Shown: positions 50,556 to 60,571 of the stretch, in pieces
How positions within the stretch are numbered: the first letter of the stretch is position 1
Layout of the letters: the number at the start of each line of letters is the position of its first letter
Assembly (NCBI GenBank): GCA_905221215.1
Contig: CAJNCI010000001.1
Location: 186,001-250,000 of the forward strand
Reading direction: 5' to 3'
Length of the DNA: 64,000 bases
Source of the DNA: a bacterium
GTDB taxonomy: Bacteria > Bacillota > Bacilli > Lactobacillales > Streptococcaceae
The notes under the pieces: model-generated
The model's database searches: none
What the model saw: the letters and a program-made list of their open reading frames with translations, nothing else
What the model was told of the DNA's origin: nothing
Position numbers and translations under genes: made by a program

Positions 50556-51494
50556 ATGAAGAAAAAACTATTGGCAGGTGCCATTACACTATTATCAGTA
50601 GCAACTTTAGCAGCTTGTTCGAAAGGTTCAGAAGGGGCAGACCTTATCAGCATGAAAGGGGATGTCATCACAGAACATCAATTTTATGAGCAAGTGAAAA
50701 GCAATCCTTCAGCTCAACAAGTGTTGTTGAACCTGACCATCCAAAAAGTATTTGAGAAACAATACGGTTCAGAAGTAGATGACAAAGAAGTCAATGATAC
50801 TATTGCCGAAGAAGAGAAACAATATGGTGAGAACTACCAACGTGTCTTGTCACAAGCAGGTATGACTCTTGAAACACGTAAAGCTCAAATTCGTACAAGT
50901 AAATTAGTTGAGTTGGCAGTTAAGAAGGCAGCAGAAGCTGAATTGACAGATGATGCCTATAAGAAAGCATTTGACGAATACACTCCAGATGTAACGGTTC
51001 AAATCATCCGTCTTGATAATGAAGATAAGGCCAAAGAAGTTCTCGAAAAAGCTAAGGCAAGTGGCGCAGATTTCGCTCAATTAGCTAAAGATAATTCAAC
51101 TGATGAAAAAACCAAAGCGAATGGTGGAGAAATTACCTTTGATTCTGCTTCAACGGAAGTACCTGAGCAAGTCAAGAAAGCCGCTTTCGCTTTAGATGTA
51201 AATGGCATTTCTGATGTGATTACAGCAACTGGCACACAAGCCTACAGTAGCCAATATTACATTGTAAAACTCATTAAGAAAACAGAAAAATCATCTAATA
51301 TTGATGACTACAAAGAAAAATTAAAAACTGTTATCTTGACTCAAAAACAAAATGATTCAACATTTGTTCAAAGCATTATCGGAAAAGAATTACAAGCAGC
51401 CAATATCAAAGTTAAGGACCAAGCCTTCCAAAATATCTTTACCCAATATATCGGTGGCGGAGATTCAAGCTCAAGCAGTTCATCAAAAGAATAA
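50556..51494 (+). CDS. prsA: Foldase lipoprotein PrsA (peptidyl-prolyl isomerase)
   Basis: 312-aa membrane-anchored foldase for exported proteins. Lipobox LAAC with lipidated Cys21. The parvulin domain (about 145-240) is degenerate compared with classic PPIases, as common in streptococci. Helical chaperone regions flank it, and a Ser-rich tail ends the protein. AAAGGAG precedes the ATG. It appears to have its own promoter in the AT-rich gap after the methyltransferase, but the boxes are ambiguous. LspA in this window would process it. Confidence 0.94.
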   Translation: MKKKLLAGAITLLSVATLAACSKGSEGADLISMKGDVITEHQFYEQVKSNPSAQQVLLNLTIQKVFEKQYGSEVDDKEVNDTIAEEEKQYGENYQRVLSQAGMTLETRKAQIRTSKLVELAVKKAAEAELTDDAYKKAFDEYTPDVTVQIIRLDNEDKAKEVLEKAKASGADFAQLAKDNSTDEKTKANGGEITFDSASTEVPEQVKKAAFALDVNGISDVITATGTQAYSSQYYIVKLIKKTEKSSNIDDYKEKLKTVILTQKQNDSTFVQSIIGKELQAANIKVKDQAFQNIFTQYIGGGDSSSSSSSKE

Positions 51495-51499
51495 AACAG

Positions 51500-51521
51500 A
51501 AAAGGGCCAAGTGCTCTTTTT
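51500..51521 (+). terminator. prsA terminator
   Basis: AAAAGGGC-CAAGT-GCTCTTTT stem then T-run. Confidence 0.82.
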
Positions 51522-51576
51522 CTTATGACAAAAATGGTCTATCTGATGGATAAGAGTTTTTTTCTTTCGGAAAAAA

Positions 51577-51585
51577 TGGTATAAT
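51577..51585 (+). promoter_or_regulatory. Extended -10 promoter of ftsW
   Basis: TGG followed by TATAAT (51580-51585); -35 poor. Leader of about 65 nt. Confidence 0.6.
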
Positions 51586-51655
51586 AGCAATCAAAACTAG
51601 AAAACAAACGGAATTTGGGAAGCAATTGTGTTGTTCTCATTAGATTGGTGATACT

Positions 51656-52879
51656 ATGAAGATTAGTAAAAGGCACCTGTTAAATTATTCTATTCTAGTT
51701 CCTTACTTGCTTTTATCTATTTTGGGCTTGATTGTGGTTTATTCGACAACCAGTGCTATTTTAATTCAAGAAGGTCAAAGTGCACTGCACTTGGTCCGAA
51801 GTCAGGGACTATTTTGGATATTTAGTTTGATATTGATTGCCTTGATATATAAGTTGAGACTGAATTTTTTAAGAAATGAACGTCTTCTATTTATCGTTAT
51901 GTTCGTTGAGCTGATTCTATTAGCCTTGGCTCGGATAATTGGTATTCCTGTCAATGGAGCCTATGGCTGGATTTCTGTAGGACCTTTGACCATTCAACCA
52001 GCCGAATATTTGAAAATTATTATTATTTGGTATCTAGCAAATAAATTTTCCAAACAACAAGAGGATATAGCTATTTATGATTTTCAAGTTTTGACACAGA
52101 ATCAGTGGCTTCCTCGTGCGTTTAATGACTGGCGCTTTGTTCTCTTTGTACTGATTGGGAGCCTTGCTATTTTCCCAGATTTGGGGAATGCTTCTATTTT
52201 GGCTTTGGTTGCCTTGATTATGTATACGACTAGTGGTATCGCTTATAGATGGTTTATTGCCTTTTTGGGAATTTTGGTTGGTATTTCAGCTCTATCCTTA
52301 TCAGCTATTTCTATGATTGGGGTTGATAAGTTTTCAAAAATTCCAATATTTGGCTACGTTGCTAAGCGTTTCAGTGCCTACTTTAATCCCTTTGCTGATT
52401 TGGCAGGAGCAGGCCACCAACTTGCAAATTCCTACTTTGCCATGGTAAATGGTGGTTGGTTTGGTCTAGGCTTAGGAAATTCAATTGAAAAACGTGGCTA
52501 TTTACCAGAGGCCCATACAGATTTTGTATTTTCAATTGTCATCGAAGAATTTGGATTTGTAGGGGCCAGCTTGATTTTAGCACTTGTTTTTTTCCTTATT
52601 TTGCGAATTATCCTAGTCGGAATTCGTGCTAAGAATCCCTTTAATTCCATGATGGCGATTGGGGTTGGGGGGATGATGTTGGTACAGGTCTTTGTCAATA
52701 TCGGTGGAATTTCTGGCATTATTCCATCGACAGGAGTAACCTTCCCTTTCTTATCGCAAGGAGGGAATAGTCTTCTGGTCTTGTCTGTAGCCATCGCCTT
52801 TGTCTTAAATATTGATGCAAGTGAAAAGCGTGCCCAATTGTATGAGGAGTTAGAAGCTCACTCCTCAAACTATATGTAG
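51656..52879 (+). CDS. ftsW: Septal peptidoglycan polymerase FtsW (SEDS family)
   Basis: 407-aa SEDS glycosyltransferase for septal wall synthesis. About ten transmembrane helices, with the GAYGWISVGPLTIQPAEYLK block (about 103-122), a conserved loop with FNPFADLAGAGHQLANSYFA, and GITFPFLSQGG-type motif VTFPFLSQGG (about 362) near the end. GGTGAT upstream of the ATG. ppc follows after 24 nt. Confidence 0.95.
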   Translation: MKISKRHLLNYSILVPYLLLSILGLIVVYSTTSAILIQEGQSALHLVRSQGLFWIFSLILIALIYKLRLNFLRNERLLFIVMFVELILLALARIIGIPVNGAYGWISVGPLTIQPAEYLKIIIIWYLANKFSKQQEDIAIYDFQVLTQNQWLPRAFNDWRFVLFVLIGSLAIFPDLGNASILALVALIMYTTSGIAYRWFIAFLGILVGISALSLSAISMIGVDKFSKIPIFGYVAKRFSAYFNPFADLAGAGHQLANSYFAMVNGGWFGLGLGNSIEKRGYLPEAHTDFVFSIVIEEFGFVGASLILALVFFLILRIILVGIRAKNPFNSMMAIGVGGMMLVQVFVNIGGISGIIPSTGVTFPFLSQGGNSLLVLSVAIAFVLNIDASEKRAQLYEELEAHSSNYM

Positions 52880-52903
52880 AGCTGATAGTGGAAAGGATTA
52901 CCT

Positions 52904-55600
52904 ATGTCTCTTCAAAAATTAGAAAACTATAGTAATAAAGCTGTCGTGCAAGAAGAAGTATTGATTTTAACAGAATTGTTAGAAGATATCACTAAAAACA
53001 TGCTTGCCCCAGAGACTTTTGAAAAAATCATGCAGTTGAAAGAATTGTCAACTCAAGAAGATTATCAAGGTTTGAACCAATTGGTTACTAGTCTGTCAAA
53101 TGATGAAATGGCCTATATTTCACGCTATTTCTCTATCCTGCCCCTCTTGATTAATATTTCAGAAGATGTGGATTTAGCTTATGAAATCAACCACCAAAAT
53201 AATATCGATCAAGATTATCTTGGGAAATTATCAGCAACAATCAAAATGGTTGCAGAAAAAGAAAATGCGGTTGAAATTCTTGAACACTTGAATGTTGTTC
53301 CTGTTTTGACAGCCCATCCAACACAAGTTCAACGTAAGAGTATGTTGGATTTGACTAACCATATCCATACCCTCTTGCGTAAGTATCGTGATGTGAAATT
53401 AGGCTTGATTAATAAGGAAAAATGGCATAATGATCTCCGTCGTTACATTGAGATTATTATGCAGACAGATATGATTCGTGAAAAGAAATTGAAAGTAACC
53501 AATGAAATCACGAATGTTATGGAATACTACAATAGTTCATTCCTGAAGGCAGTTCCTCATTTGACTGCTGAGTACAAGCGTCTGGCTAAAAAACATGGCT
53601 TAGAGTTGAAACATCCTAAACCAATTACCATGGGAATGTGGATTGGTGGAGACCGTGATGGGAATCCTTTTGTTACAGCAGATACCTTGAAACAATCTGC
53701 TATGACTCAGTGTGAAGTCATCATGAACTACTATGATGAAAAGATTTACCAACTTTATCGTGAATTCTCTCTCTCAACCAGTATTGTCAATGTAAGCAAG
53801 CAAGTCAGAGAAATGGCTCGTCAATCCAAGGATAACTCTATTTATCGTGAAAAAGAGCTGTATCGTCGTGCCTTGTTTGATATTCAATCAAAAATCCAAG
53901 CAACAAAAACCTATCTGATTGAGGATAAGGAAGTTGGAGCTCGCTATGAAACAGCTAATGATTTTTATAAGGATTTAATTACCATTCGTGATTCCCTCTT
54001 GGAAAATAAGGGTGAAGCACTGATTTCTGGTGATTTTGTTGAGCTGATTCAGGCAGTTGAAATTTTTGGTTTCTATTTGGCATCTATTGACATGCGTCAA
54101 GATTCTAGTGTTCATGAAGCTTGTGTAGCCGAACTCTTGAAATCAGCAGGAATTCATTCTCGTTATAGCGAACTAAGTGAAGAAGAAAAATGCCAGCTTC
54201 TATTGAAAGAATTGGAAGAAGATCCACGTATTCTTTCTGCAACTCATGTTGAAAAATCAGAGTTACTTGAAAAAGAATTGGCCATCTTTAAAGCTGCTCG
54301 TAAGTTGAAAGATAAGTTGGGCGATGATGTTATTCGTCAAACCATTATTTCACATGCAACTAGCGTATCAGACATGCTGGAATTGGCTATCTTGTTAAAA
54401 GAAGTAGGGCTAGTTGATAAAGAAAGAGCCCGTGTCCAAATCGTTCCTCTCTTTGAAACAATCGAGGACTTGGATCACTCAGAAGAAACCATGAGAGAAT
54501 ATCTTTCTCTTCCTCTTGCTAAGAAATGGATTGCTTCTCGCAATAACTACCAAGAAATCATGCTTGGCTACTCTGATAGTAATAAAGATGGCGGTTATCT
54601 TTCATCATGTTGGACTCTCTACAAGGCTCAACAACAATTGACTGCTATTGGAGATGAATTTGGCGTTAAGGTTACCTTCTTCCATGGCCGTGGTGGTACT
54701 GTCGGTCGTGGTGGTGGACCAACCTATGAAGCCATTACCTCTCAACCGCTCAAGTCTATCAAGGATCGTATCCGTTTGACGGAGCAGGGTGAAGTAATTG
54801 GGAATAAATACGGTAATAAAGATGCGGCCTACTATAACCTTGAAATGCTGGTTTCAGCGGCCATTAACCGTATGATTACTCAGAAGAAGAGTGATACCAA
54901 TACCTCAAATCGTTATGAAGCTATTATGGACCAAGTAGTGGACCGTAGTTACGATATCTACCGTGATTTGGTCTTTGGTAATGAGCATTTCTATGATTAT
55001 TTCTTCGAGTCAAGTCCAATCAAGGCTATTTCAAGCTTTAATATTGGTTCTCGTCCAGCCGCTCGTAAGACTATTACTGAAATCAGTGGTTTGCGAGCTA
55101 TCCCTTGGGTATTCTCATGGTCACAGAGTCGTGTCATGTTCCCTGGCTGGTATGGTGTCGGATCAAGCTTCAAAGAATTTATTGATAAAAATCCAGAAAA
55201 TATCGCTATCCTACGAGATATGTACCAAAATTGGCCTTTCTTCCAGTCACTTCTTTCAAATGTTGATATGGTCTTGTCAAAATCAAATATGAATATTGCT
55301 TTTGAATATGCCAAACTTTGTGAAGATGATCAAGTAAAAGCAATTTATGAGACTATTCTAAATGAATGGCAAGTTACCAAGGAAGTCATCTTGGCTATCG
55401 AAGGTTACGATGAACTCTTGGCTGAAAATCCATATCTAAAAGCAAGTTTGGATTACCGTATGCCTTACTTTAATATCCTAAACTATATCCAGTTGGAGTT
55501 GATTAAACGTCAACGTCGTGGAGAATTATCAAGCGATCAAGAAAAATTAATCCATACAACCATCAACGGAATTGCGACAGGATTGCGTAATTCAGGCTGA
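52904..55600 (+). CDS. ppc: Phosphoenolpyruvate carboxylase
   Basis: 898-aa enzyme making oxaloacetate from PEP and bicarbonate, an anaplerotic step for aspartate-family synthesis. Catalytic His in [13 protein letters not shown] (about 138), [14 protein letters not shown] (about 590-605), and the C-terminal end [15 protein letters not shown] before the ATG. Follows ftsW, as I recall from pneumococcus; a terminator follows. Confidence 0.98.
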   Translation: MSLQKLENYSNKAVVQEEVLILTELLEDITKNMLAPETFEKIMQLKELSTQEDYQGLNQLVTSLSNDEMAYISRYFSILPLLINISEDVDLAYEINHQNNIDQDYLGKLSATIKMVAEKENAVEILEHLNVVPVLTAHPTQVQRKSMLDLTNHIHTLLRKYRDVKLGLINKEKWHNDLRRYIEIIMQTDMIREKKLKVTNEITNVMEYYNSSFLKAVPHLTAEYKRLAKKHGLELKHPKPITMGMWIGGDRDGNPFVTADTLKQSAMTQCEVIMNYYDEKIYQLYREFSLSTSIVNVSKQVREMARQSKDNSIYREKELYRRALFDIQSKIQATKTYLIEDKEVGARYETANDFYKDLITIRDSLLENKGEALISGDFVELIQAVEIFGFYLASIDMRQDSSVHEACVAELLKSAGIHSRYSELSEEEKCQLLLKELEEDPRILSATHVEKSELLEKELAIFKAARKLKDKLGDDVIRQTIISHATSVSDMLELAILLKEVGLVDKERARVQIVPLFETIEDLDHSEETMREYLSLPLAKKWIASRNNYQEIMLGYSDSNKDGGYLSSCWTLYKAQQQLTAIGDEFGVKVTFFHGRGGTVGRGGGPTYEAITSQPLKSIKDRIRLTEQGEVIGNKYGNKDAAYYNLEMLVSAAINRMITQKKSDTNTSNRYEAIMDQVVDRSYDIYRDLVFGNEHFYDYFFESSPIKAISSFNIGSRPAARKTITEISGLRAIPWVFSWSQSRVMFPGWYGVGSSFKEFIDKNPENIAILRDMYQNWPFFQSLLSNVDMVLSKSNMNIAFEYAKLCEDDQVKAIYETILNEWQVTKEVILAIEGYDELLAENPYLKASLDYRMPYFNILNYIQLELIKRQRRGELSSDQEKLIHTTINGIATGLRNSG

Positions 55601-55607
55601 TACCTTT

Positions 55608-55640
55608 CAAACTTCCTCTTTTTCATAGGGGAAGTTTTTG
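55608..55640 (+). terminator. ftsW-ppc terminator
   Basis: AAACTTCC / GGAAGTTT stem with T-run. Confidence 0.82.
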
Positions 55641-55668
55641 AATATTTCAAAAAAATGCTCAAAGAGTC

Positions 55669-55696
55669 TTGACAAGTAGTTGAAAAATGATATAAT
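55669..55696 (+). promoter_or_regulatory. Promoter of the T-box-controlled transporter operon
   Basis: Consensus TTGACA (55669-55674), 16-bp spacer, TATAAT (55691-55696) preceded by TGA. Confidence 0.88.
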
Positions 55697-55702
55697 TTAA
55701 CC

Positions 55703-55940
55703 ATTCAGAAAAGTAATCATACAAACTTTTTAGAGAGTCTGTGGTAGCTGAAAACAGATAAGTGGTGATGATGAAAATTGGGCTGAATGTTATTTAGAAT
55801 TTGAAATCATAAAAATTCGGTGAGCACACCTTACAGTGCATCTCGTTATTGCGAGACAGAGCGATAGGGAAATTCCCTATAATTGAGGTGGTACCGCGCA
55901 TCGACGTCCTCACACAAGTTTTTTGTGTGAGGACTTTTTT
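55703..55940 (+). promoter_or_regulatory. T-box riboswitch of the trpXYZ-type operon
   Basis: The conserved T-box is AATTGAGGTGGTACCGCG (55881-55898). It is followed by a strong terminator: GTCCTCACACAA (55906-55917) pairs with TTGTGTGAGGAC (55923-55934), then TTTTTT. Upstream, AGAGAG, GGTAGCTGAAAACAG and further hairpins fit stem I. Uncharged tRNA stabilises the antiterminator and turns the operon on. I could not assign the specifier codon reliably; tryptophan is expected from the transporter family. Confidence 0.93.
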
Positions 55941-55953
55941 GATGGAGGTTAGT

Positions 55954-55989
55954 ATGGAAAGAAAACGATGGCGTCGCTTATTTAGATAA
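55954..55989 (+). CDS. Putative 11-aa leader peptide MERKRWRRLFR
   Basis: Short ORF between the T-box terminator and the transporter genes. GGAGG (55944-55948) with 5-nt spacing gives it a better ribosome site than many real genes. The product is very basic (six Arg/Lys) with one Trp codon. It ends 37 nt before the binding-protein ATG. No second terminator follows, so classic Trp attenuation is unlikely; translational coupling or a signalling peptide are possible. Expression has to be shown. Confidence 0.45.
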   Translation: MERKRWRRLFR

Positions 55990-56026
55990 GTGAAGTAGTT
56001 TAAAGGAATTAATAAGGAGAAATAAA

Positions 56027-57022
56027 ATGAAAAATAAACGTTTAATTGGAATTATCGCCGCATTAGCAGTCTTAGTAGCAGGAAGCTTGATTTACTCTTC
56101 AATGAATAAACCAGAAGCTAAGAATGAAAAGAAAGTTGCCAAAGTTGGTGTCCTTCAGTTTGTGAGCCATCCATCTCTTGACTTGATTTATAAAGGGATT
56201 CAAGATGGACTTGCAGAAGAAGGTTATAAAGATGATCAGTTGAAGATTGACTTTATGAACTCAGAAGGTGACCAAAGCAAGGTTGCGACCATGAGTAAAC
56301 AATTGGTTGCAAACGGTAATGACTTGGTTGTTGGTATCGCAACACCAGCTGCTCAAGGTTTGGCTAGTGCCACAAAAGACCTACCGGTTATCATGGCTGC
56401 TATTACAGACCCAATCGGTGCTAACTTGGTTAAAGATTTGAAAAAACCAGGTGGCAACATTACAGGGGTATCTGACCACAATCCAGCTCAACAACAAGTT
56501 GAACTCATCAAGGCTTTGACACCAAATGTGAAAACTATCGGAGCTCTTTACTCAAGCAGCGAAGACAATTCAAAAACACAGGTAGAAGAATTTAAGGCTT
56601 ATGCTGAAAAAGCAGGTTTAACAGTAGAAACATTTGCAGTTCCTTCAACAAATGAAATTGCTTCAACAGTTAACGTTATGACTAGCAAGGTCGATGCTAT
56701 CTGGGTTCCAATTGATAACACTATTGCTTCAGCCTTCTCAACTGTTGTATCAAGTAACCAATCAGCTAAAAAACCAATCTACCCAAGCGCAACTGCCATG
56801 GTAGAAGCAGGTGGTTTGGCATCCGTTGTAGTTGACCAACATGACCTTGGTGTGGCAACTGGTAAAATGATTGCTCAAGTTTTGAAAGGTGCAAAACCAG
56901 CTGATACACCAGTCAATGTCTTTTCAACTGGTAAATCAGTAATCAATAAAAAATTGGCACAAGAGTTAGGTATTACTATTCCTGAATCTGTTCTAAAAGA
57001 AGCAGGACAAGTGATTGAATAA
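56027..57022 (+). CDS. trpX: ABC transporter substrate-binding protein (TrpX-like)
   Basis: 331-aa extracytoplasmic binding protein (PF04392 type), the substrate sensor of a probable tryptophan importer. The N-terminal hydrophobic segment (about 5-25) lacks a lipobox Cys, so it is either anchored by an uncleaved helix or released. Domain begins KVGVLQFVSHPSLDL. AAGGAG precedes the ATG. The T-box upstream points to amino-acid control; Trp is inferred from streptococcal trpXYZ predictions that I recall. Confidence 0.85.
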   Translation: MKNKRLIGIIAALAVLVAGSLIYSSMNKPEAKNEKKVAKVGVLQFVSHPSLDLIYKGIQDGLAEEGYKDDQLKIDFMNSEGDQSKVATMSKQLVANGNDLVVGIATPAAQGLASATKDLPVIMAAITDPIGANLVKDLKKPGGNITGVSDHNPAQQQVELIKALTPNVKTIGALYSSSEDNSKTQVEEFKAYAEKAGLTVETFAVPSTNEIASTVNVMTSKVDAIWVPIDNTIASAFSTVVSSNQSAKKPIYPSATAMVEAGGLASVVVDQHDLGVATGKMIAQVLKGAKPADTPVNVFSTGKSVINKKLAQELGITIPESVLKEAGQVIE

Positions 57023-57029
57023 TCTGTAA

Positions 57030-57062
57030 TGGAGGAGTTGGGGACATCTCCTCCAATTTTTT
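57030..57062 (+). terminator. Internal terminator between trpX and trpY
   Basis: TGGAGGAG / CTCCTCCA eight-bp GC-rich stem then AATTTTTT. Probably a partial terminator that keeps binding protein in excess over the membrane parts. Confidence 0.82.
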
Positions 57063-57097
57063 ACAATAGAAATCGTATAGAAAAGGTTAAGAAACAA

Positions 57098-57964
57098 ATG
57101 ATATTATCTATTATTTCTCAAGGATTTGTCTGGGCAATTTTAGGTCTGGGAATCTTTATGACATTTAGGATTTTAAACTTTCCAGATATGACGACAGAAG
57201 GTTCCTTCCCTCTTGGGGGAGCTGTTGCTGTCACTCTGATAGCCAAAGGTGTAAATCCCTTTTTAGCGACACTTGTTGCTGTAGGAGCAGGGTGTTTGGC
57301 TGGAATGGCAGCAGGCCTTCTTTATACAAAAGGGAAGATTCCAACCTTGCTCTCAGGGATTTTGGTGATGACTTCTTGTCACTCTATCATGCTCTTGATT
57401 ATGGGACGTGCAAATTTAGGCTTGCTTGGAACTAAGCAAATCCAGGATGTCTTACCTTTTGATTCAGACTTGAACCAACTCTTGACAGGTCTTATCTTTG
57501 TCAGTCTTGTCATTACTCTCATGCTCTTTTTCTTGGACACCAAACTTGGACAAGCCTATATTGCTACAGGTGACAATCCTGATATGGCTAGAAGTTTCGG
57601 AATTCATACTGGACGCATGGAGCTCATGGGCTTGGTCTTATCAAATGGGGTGATTGCCCTTGCGGGTGCCCTCATTGCCCAGCAAGAAGGCTATGCTGAT
57701 GTTTCTCGAGGAATCGGGGTTATCGTTGTGGGGCTTGCAAGTTTGATTATTGGAGAAGTTATTTTCAAGAGTTTGAGCTTGGCAGAACGTTTGGTTACCA
57801 TCGTTGTAGGTTCTATCGCCTATCAATTTTTAGTCTGGGCAGTTATCGCGCTTGGATTTAACACAAGTTACCTTCGTCTATACAGTGCCGTGATTTTAGC
57901 AGTCTGCCTCATGATTCCAACATTTAAGCAAACAATCTTGAAAGGAGCCAAATTAAGTAAATGA
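57098..57964 (+). CDS. trpY: ABC transporter permease (TrpY-like)
   Basis: 288-aa permease of the importer, about eight transmembrane segments (branched-chain-amino-acid/LivH-like fold). Start ATG 57098 (MILSIISQGFVWAIL) is preferred: the earlier ATG at 57029 lies in the internal terminator hairpin. AAAGG lies upstream. Overlaps the ATPase start by 4 nt. Confidence 0.87.
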   Translation: MILSIISQGFVWAILGLGIFMTFRILNFPDMTTEGSFPLGGAVAVTLIAKGVNPFLATLVAVGAGCLAGMAAGLLYTKGKIPTLLSGILVMTSCHSIMLLIMGRANLGLLGTKQIQDVLPFDSDLNQLLTGLIFVSLVITLMLFFLDTKLGQAYIATGDNPDMARSFGIHTGRMELMGLVLSNGVIALAGALIAQQEGYADVSRGIGVIVVGLASLIIGEVIFKSLSLAERLVTIVVGSIAYQFLVWAVIALGFNTSYLRLYSAVILAVCLMIPTFKQTILKGAKLSK

Positions 57965-58719
57965 CAGCAATTGTAGAATTAGAAAATGCAACCAAAGTCG
58001 TTAAAAATGGCTTTGATGAAGAAAAGATTATTTTAAATGATGTTTCCTTAGAAATTTTTGAACAGGATTTTATCACGATTTTGGGTGGAAATGGTGCTGG
58101 TAAATCAACTCTTTTTAACACTATTGCAGGAACCTTATCACTAACCAGTGGGACAATTCGTATCTTGGGTGAAGATGTTACCAAATTTTCACCCGAGAAG
58201 CGCGCCAAGTATTTATCTCGTGTTTTCCAAGATCCTAAGATGGGGACAGCTCCCCGTATGACAGTGGCTGAAAATCTCTTGATTGCTAAGTTCCGTGGTG
58301 AAAAGCGTGGATTGTTACCAAGACGTCTTGCTAGCTATAAGGATGAGTTTCAGACGACTATTGAAAAAGTAGGAAACGGTCTTGAGAAACATTTGAATAC
58401 ACCGATTGAGTTCTTATCAGGTGGACAAAGACAGGCCTTGAGCCTCTTGATGGCAACCTTGAAGCGTCCTGAATTACTCTTGCTAGATGAGCATACTGCG
58501 GCCCTTGATCCAAAGACCAGTGTGGCACTCATGGAATTGACAGATGAATTTGTCAAGAAGGACAAGTTGACAGCACTTATGATTACTCATCATATGGAAG
58601 ATGCTCTCAAATATGGTAATCGTCTGATTGTCATGAAAGAAGGACGGATTATCCAAGATTTGAAGCAAGAAGAAAAAGCAAAAATGAAAATCTCTGATTA
58701 TTATCAACTCTTTGAATAA
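57961..58719 (+). CDS. trpZ: ABC transporter ATP-binding protein (TrpZ-like)
   Basis: 252-aa ATPase of the importer. Walker A GGNGAGKST (about 41-49), signature LSGGQRQA (about 150), Walker B LLLLDEHTAALD, H-loop THHMED. Start overlaps the permease stop (ATGA); AAAGGAG upstream. No clear terminator behind it; dnaG has a separate promoter. Confidence 0.93.
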   Translation: MTAIVELENATKVVKNGFDEEKIILNDVSLEIFEQDFITILGGNGAGKSTLFNTIAGTLSLTSGTIRILGEDVTKFSPEKRAKYLSRVFQDPKMGTAPRMTVAENLLIAKFRGEKRGLLPRRLASYKDEFQTTIEKVGNGLEKHLNTPIEFLSGGQRQALSLLMATLKRPELLLLDEHTAALDPKTSVALMELTDEFVKKDKLTALMITHHMEDALKYGNRLIVMKEGRIIQDLKQEEKAKMKISDYYQLFE

Positions 58720-58741
58720 AGTAGGGAAAATGAGTGAAATG

Positions 58742-58784
58742 GTTTACTTTTTTTCTGAAATAAAGTATACTATATAAAGTAAAC
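58742..58784 (+). promoter_or_regulatory. dnaG-rpoD promoter flanked by a 9-bp inverted repeat
   Basis: TTTACT (58743-58748), 17-bp spacer, TATACT (58766-58771). GTTTACTTT (58742-58750) over the -35 and AAAGTAAAC (58776-58784) near the start point form a perfect inverted repeat, which suggests an operator or a cruciform. Confidence 0.65.
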
Positions 58785-58808
58785 TATGATAACATGGAGG
58801 TATTGTGT

Positions 58809-60569
58809 ATGGTTGACAAACAAGTCATTGAAGAAATCAAAAACAATGCCAACATTGTGGAAGTCATAGGAGATGTGATTTCTTTACAAAAGGCAGGACG
58901 GAACTATCTAGGGCTCTGTCCTTTTCATGGTGAAAAAACACCTTCTTTCAACGTTGTAGAGGATAAGCAGTTTTACCACTGTTTTGGTTGTGGTCGCTCG
59001 GGTGACGTCTTTAAGTTCATCGAGGAGTACCAAGGGGTTCCCTTTATGGAGGCTGTCCAAATTTTAGGTCAGCGTGTCGGGATTGAGGTGGAAAAACCGT
59101 TTTATAGTGAGCAGAAGCCAGCCTCCCCCCACCAAGCTCTTTATGATATGCACGAAGATGCTGCCAAATTTTATCATGCCATTCTCATGACAACGACCAT
59201 GGGGGAAGAGGCCAGAAATTACCTCTATCAACGTGGTTTGACAGATGAAGTGCTCAAGCATTTTCGGATTGGTTTAGCACCTCCAGAACGAAACTATCTC
59301 TATCAACGTTTGTCTGGTCAGTATCGTGAAGAGGATTTCCTGGATTCAGGATTATTTTACCTCTCAGATGCCAATCAATTTGTAGATACCTTTCACAATC
59401 GGATTATGTTTCCCTTGACCAATGATCAGGGAAAGGTCATTGCCTTCTCAGGTCGTATCTGGCAGAAAACGGATTCACAAACTTCTAAGTATAAAAATAG
59501 CCGATCGACTGCAATTTTTAACAAAAGTTACGAATTATATCATATGGATAGGGCAAAAAAATCTTCTGGTAAAACCAGTGAGATTTACCTCATGGAAGGG
59601 TTCATGGATGTCATTGCAGCCTATCGGGCTGGGATCGAAAATGCTGTGGCGTCTATGGGTACGGCCTTGAGTCGTGAGCATGTTGAGCATCTGAAAAGAT
59701 TAACCAAGAAGTTGGTTCTTGTTTACGATGGCGATAAGGCTGGGCAAGCTGCGATATTGAAAGCCTTAGATGAAATTGGCGATATGCCTGTGCAGATCGT
59801 CAGCATGCCTGATAACGTGGATCCAGATGAGTATCTACAAAAAAATGGACCAGAAGACTTGGCATATCTATTAACGAAAACTCGTATTAGTCCGATTGAG
59901 TTCTACATTCACCAGTACAAGCCTGAAAATAGTGAAAATCTGCAGGCTCAGATTGAGTTTATTGAAAAAATAGCTCCCTTGATTGTTCAAGAAAAGTCTA
60001 TCACTGCTCAAAACAGCTATATTCATATTTTAGCTGACAGTCTGGCGTCTTTTGATTATGCCCAGATTGAGCAGATTGTGAATGAGAGTCGTCAGGCACA
60101 AAGGCAGAATCGCATGGAAGGAATTTCCAGACCGACGCCAATCACTATGCCTGTCACCAAACAGTTATCGGCTATTATGAGGGCAGAAGCTCATCTACTT
60201 TATCGAATGATGGAATCTCCCCTTATTTTGAACGATTACCGTTTGCGAGAAGATTTTGCATTTGACACTCCTGAATTTCAGGTTTTATATGACTTACTTG
60301 GCCAGTATGGTAATCTTCCTCCAGAAGTTCTAGCAGAACAGACAGAGGAAGTTGAAAGAGCTTGGTACCAAGTCTTAGCTCAGGATTTACCTGCTGAGAT
60401 GTCACCGCAGGAACTTAGTGAAGTAGAGATGACTCGAAACAAGGCCCTCTTGAATCAGGACAATATGAGAATCAAAAAGAAGGTGCAGGAAGCTAGCCAT
60501 GTAGGAGATACCGATACAGCCCTAGAAGAATTGGAACGTTTAATTTCCCAAAAGAGAAGAATGGAGTAA
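58809..60569 (+). CDS. dnaG: DNA primase
   Basis: 586-aa primase making RNA primers for replication. N-terminal zinc ribbon ([13 protein letters not shown]...CFGCGRSGD, about 38-62), TOPRIM catalytic domain with [15 protein letters not shown] (about 260-275) and [11 protein letters not shown], and C-terminal DnaB-binding domain. ATG 58809 has GGAGG 8 nt upstream. First gene of the dnaG-rpoD operon. Confidence 0.98.
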   Translation: MVDKQVIEEIKNNANIVEVIGDVISLQKAGRNYLGLCPFHGEKTPSFNVVEDKQFYHCFGCGRSGDVFKFIEEYQGVPFMEAVQILGQRVGIEVEKPFYSEQKPASPHQALYDMHEDAAKFYHAILMTTTMGEEARNYLYQRGLTDEVLKHFRIGLAPPERNYLYQRLSGQYREEDFLDSGLFYLSDANQFVDTFHNRIMFPLTNDQGKVIAFSGRIWQKTDSQTSKYKNSRSTAIFNKSYELYHMDRAKKSSGKTSEIYLMEGFMDVIAAYRAGIENAVASMGTALSREHVEHLKRLTKKLVLVYDGDKAGQAAILKALDEIGDMPVQIVSMPDNVDPDEYLQKNGPEDLAYLLTKTRISPIEFYIHQYKPENSENLQAQIEFIEKIAPLIVQEKSITAQNSYIHILADSLASFDYAQIEQIVNESRQAQRQNRMEGISRPTPITMPVTKQLSAIMRAEAHLLYRMMESPLILNDYRLREDFAFDTPEFQVLYDLLGQYGNLPPEVLAEQTEEVERAWYQVLAQDLPAEMSPQELSEVEMTRNKALLNQDNMRIKKKVQEASHVGDTDTALEELERLISQKRRME

Positions 60570-60571
60570 TA

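Noticed and set aside
57029..57031. ATG 57029 as start of trpY
   Set aside because: Lies in the stem of the internal terminator and lacks a ribosome site.
58739..58800. cin-box before dnaG
   Set aside because: No TACGAATA or close variant there, although the operon is competence-linked in pneumococcus as I recall.
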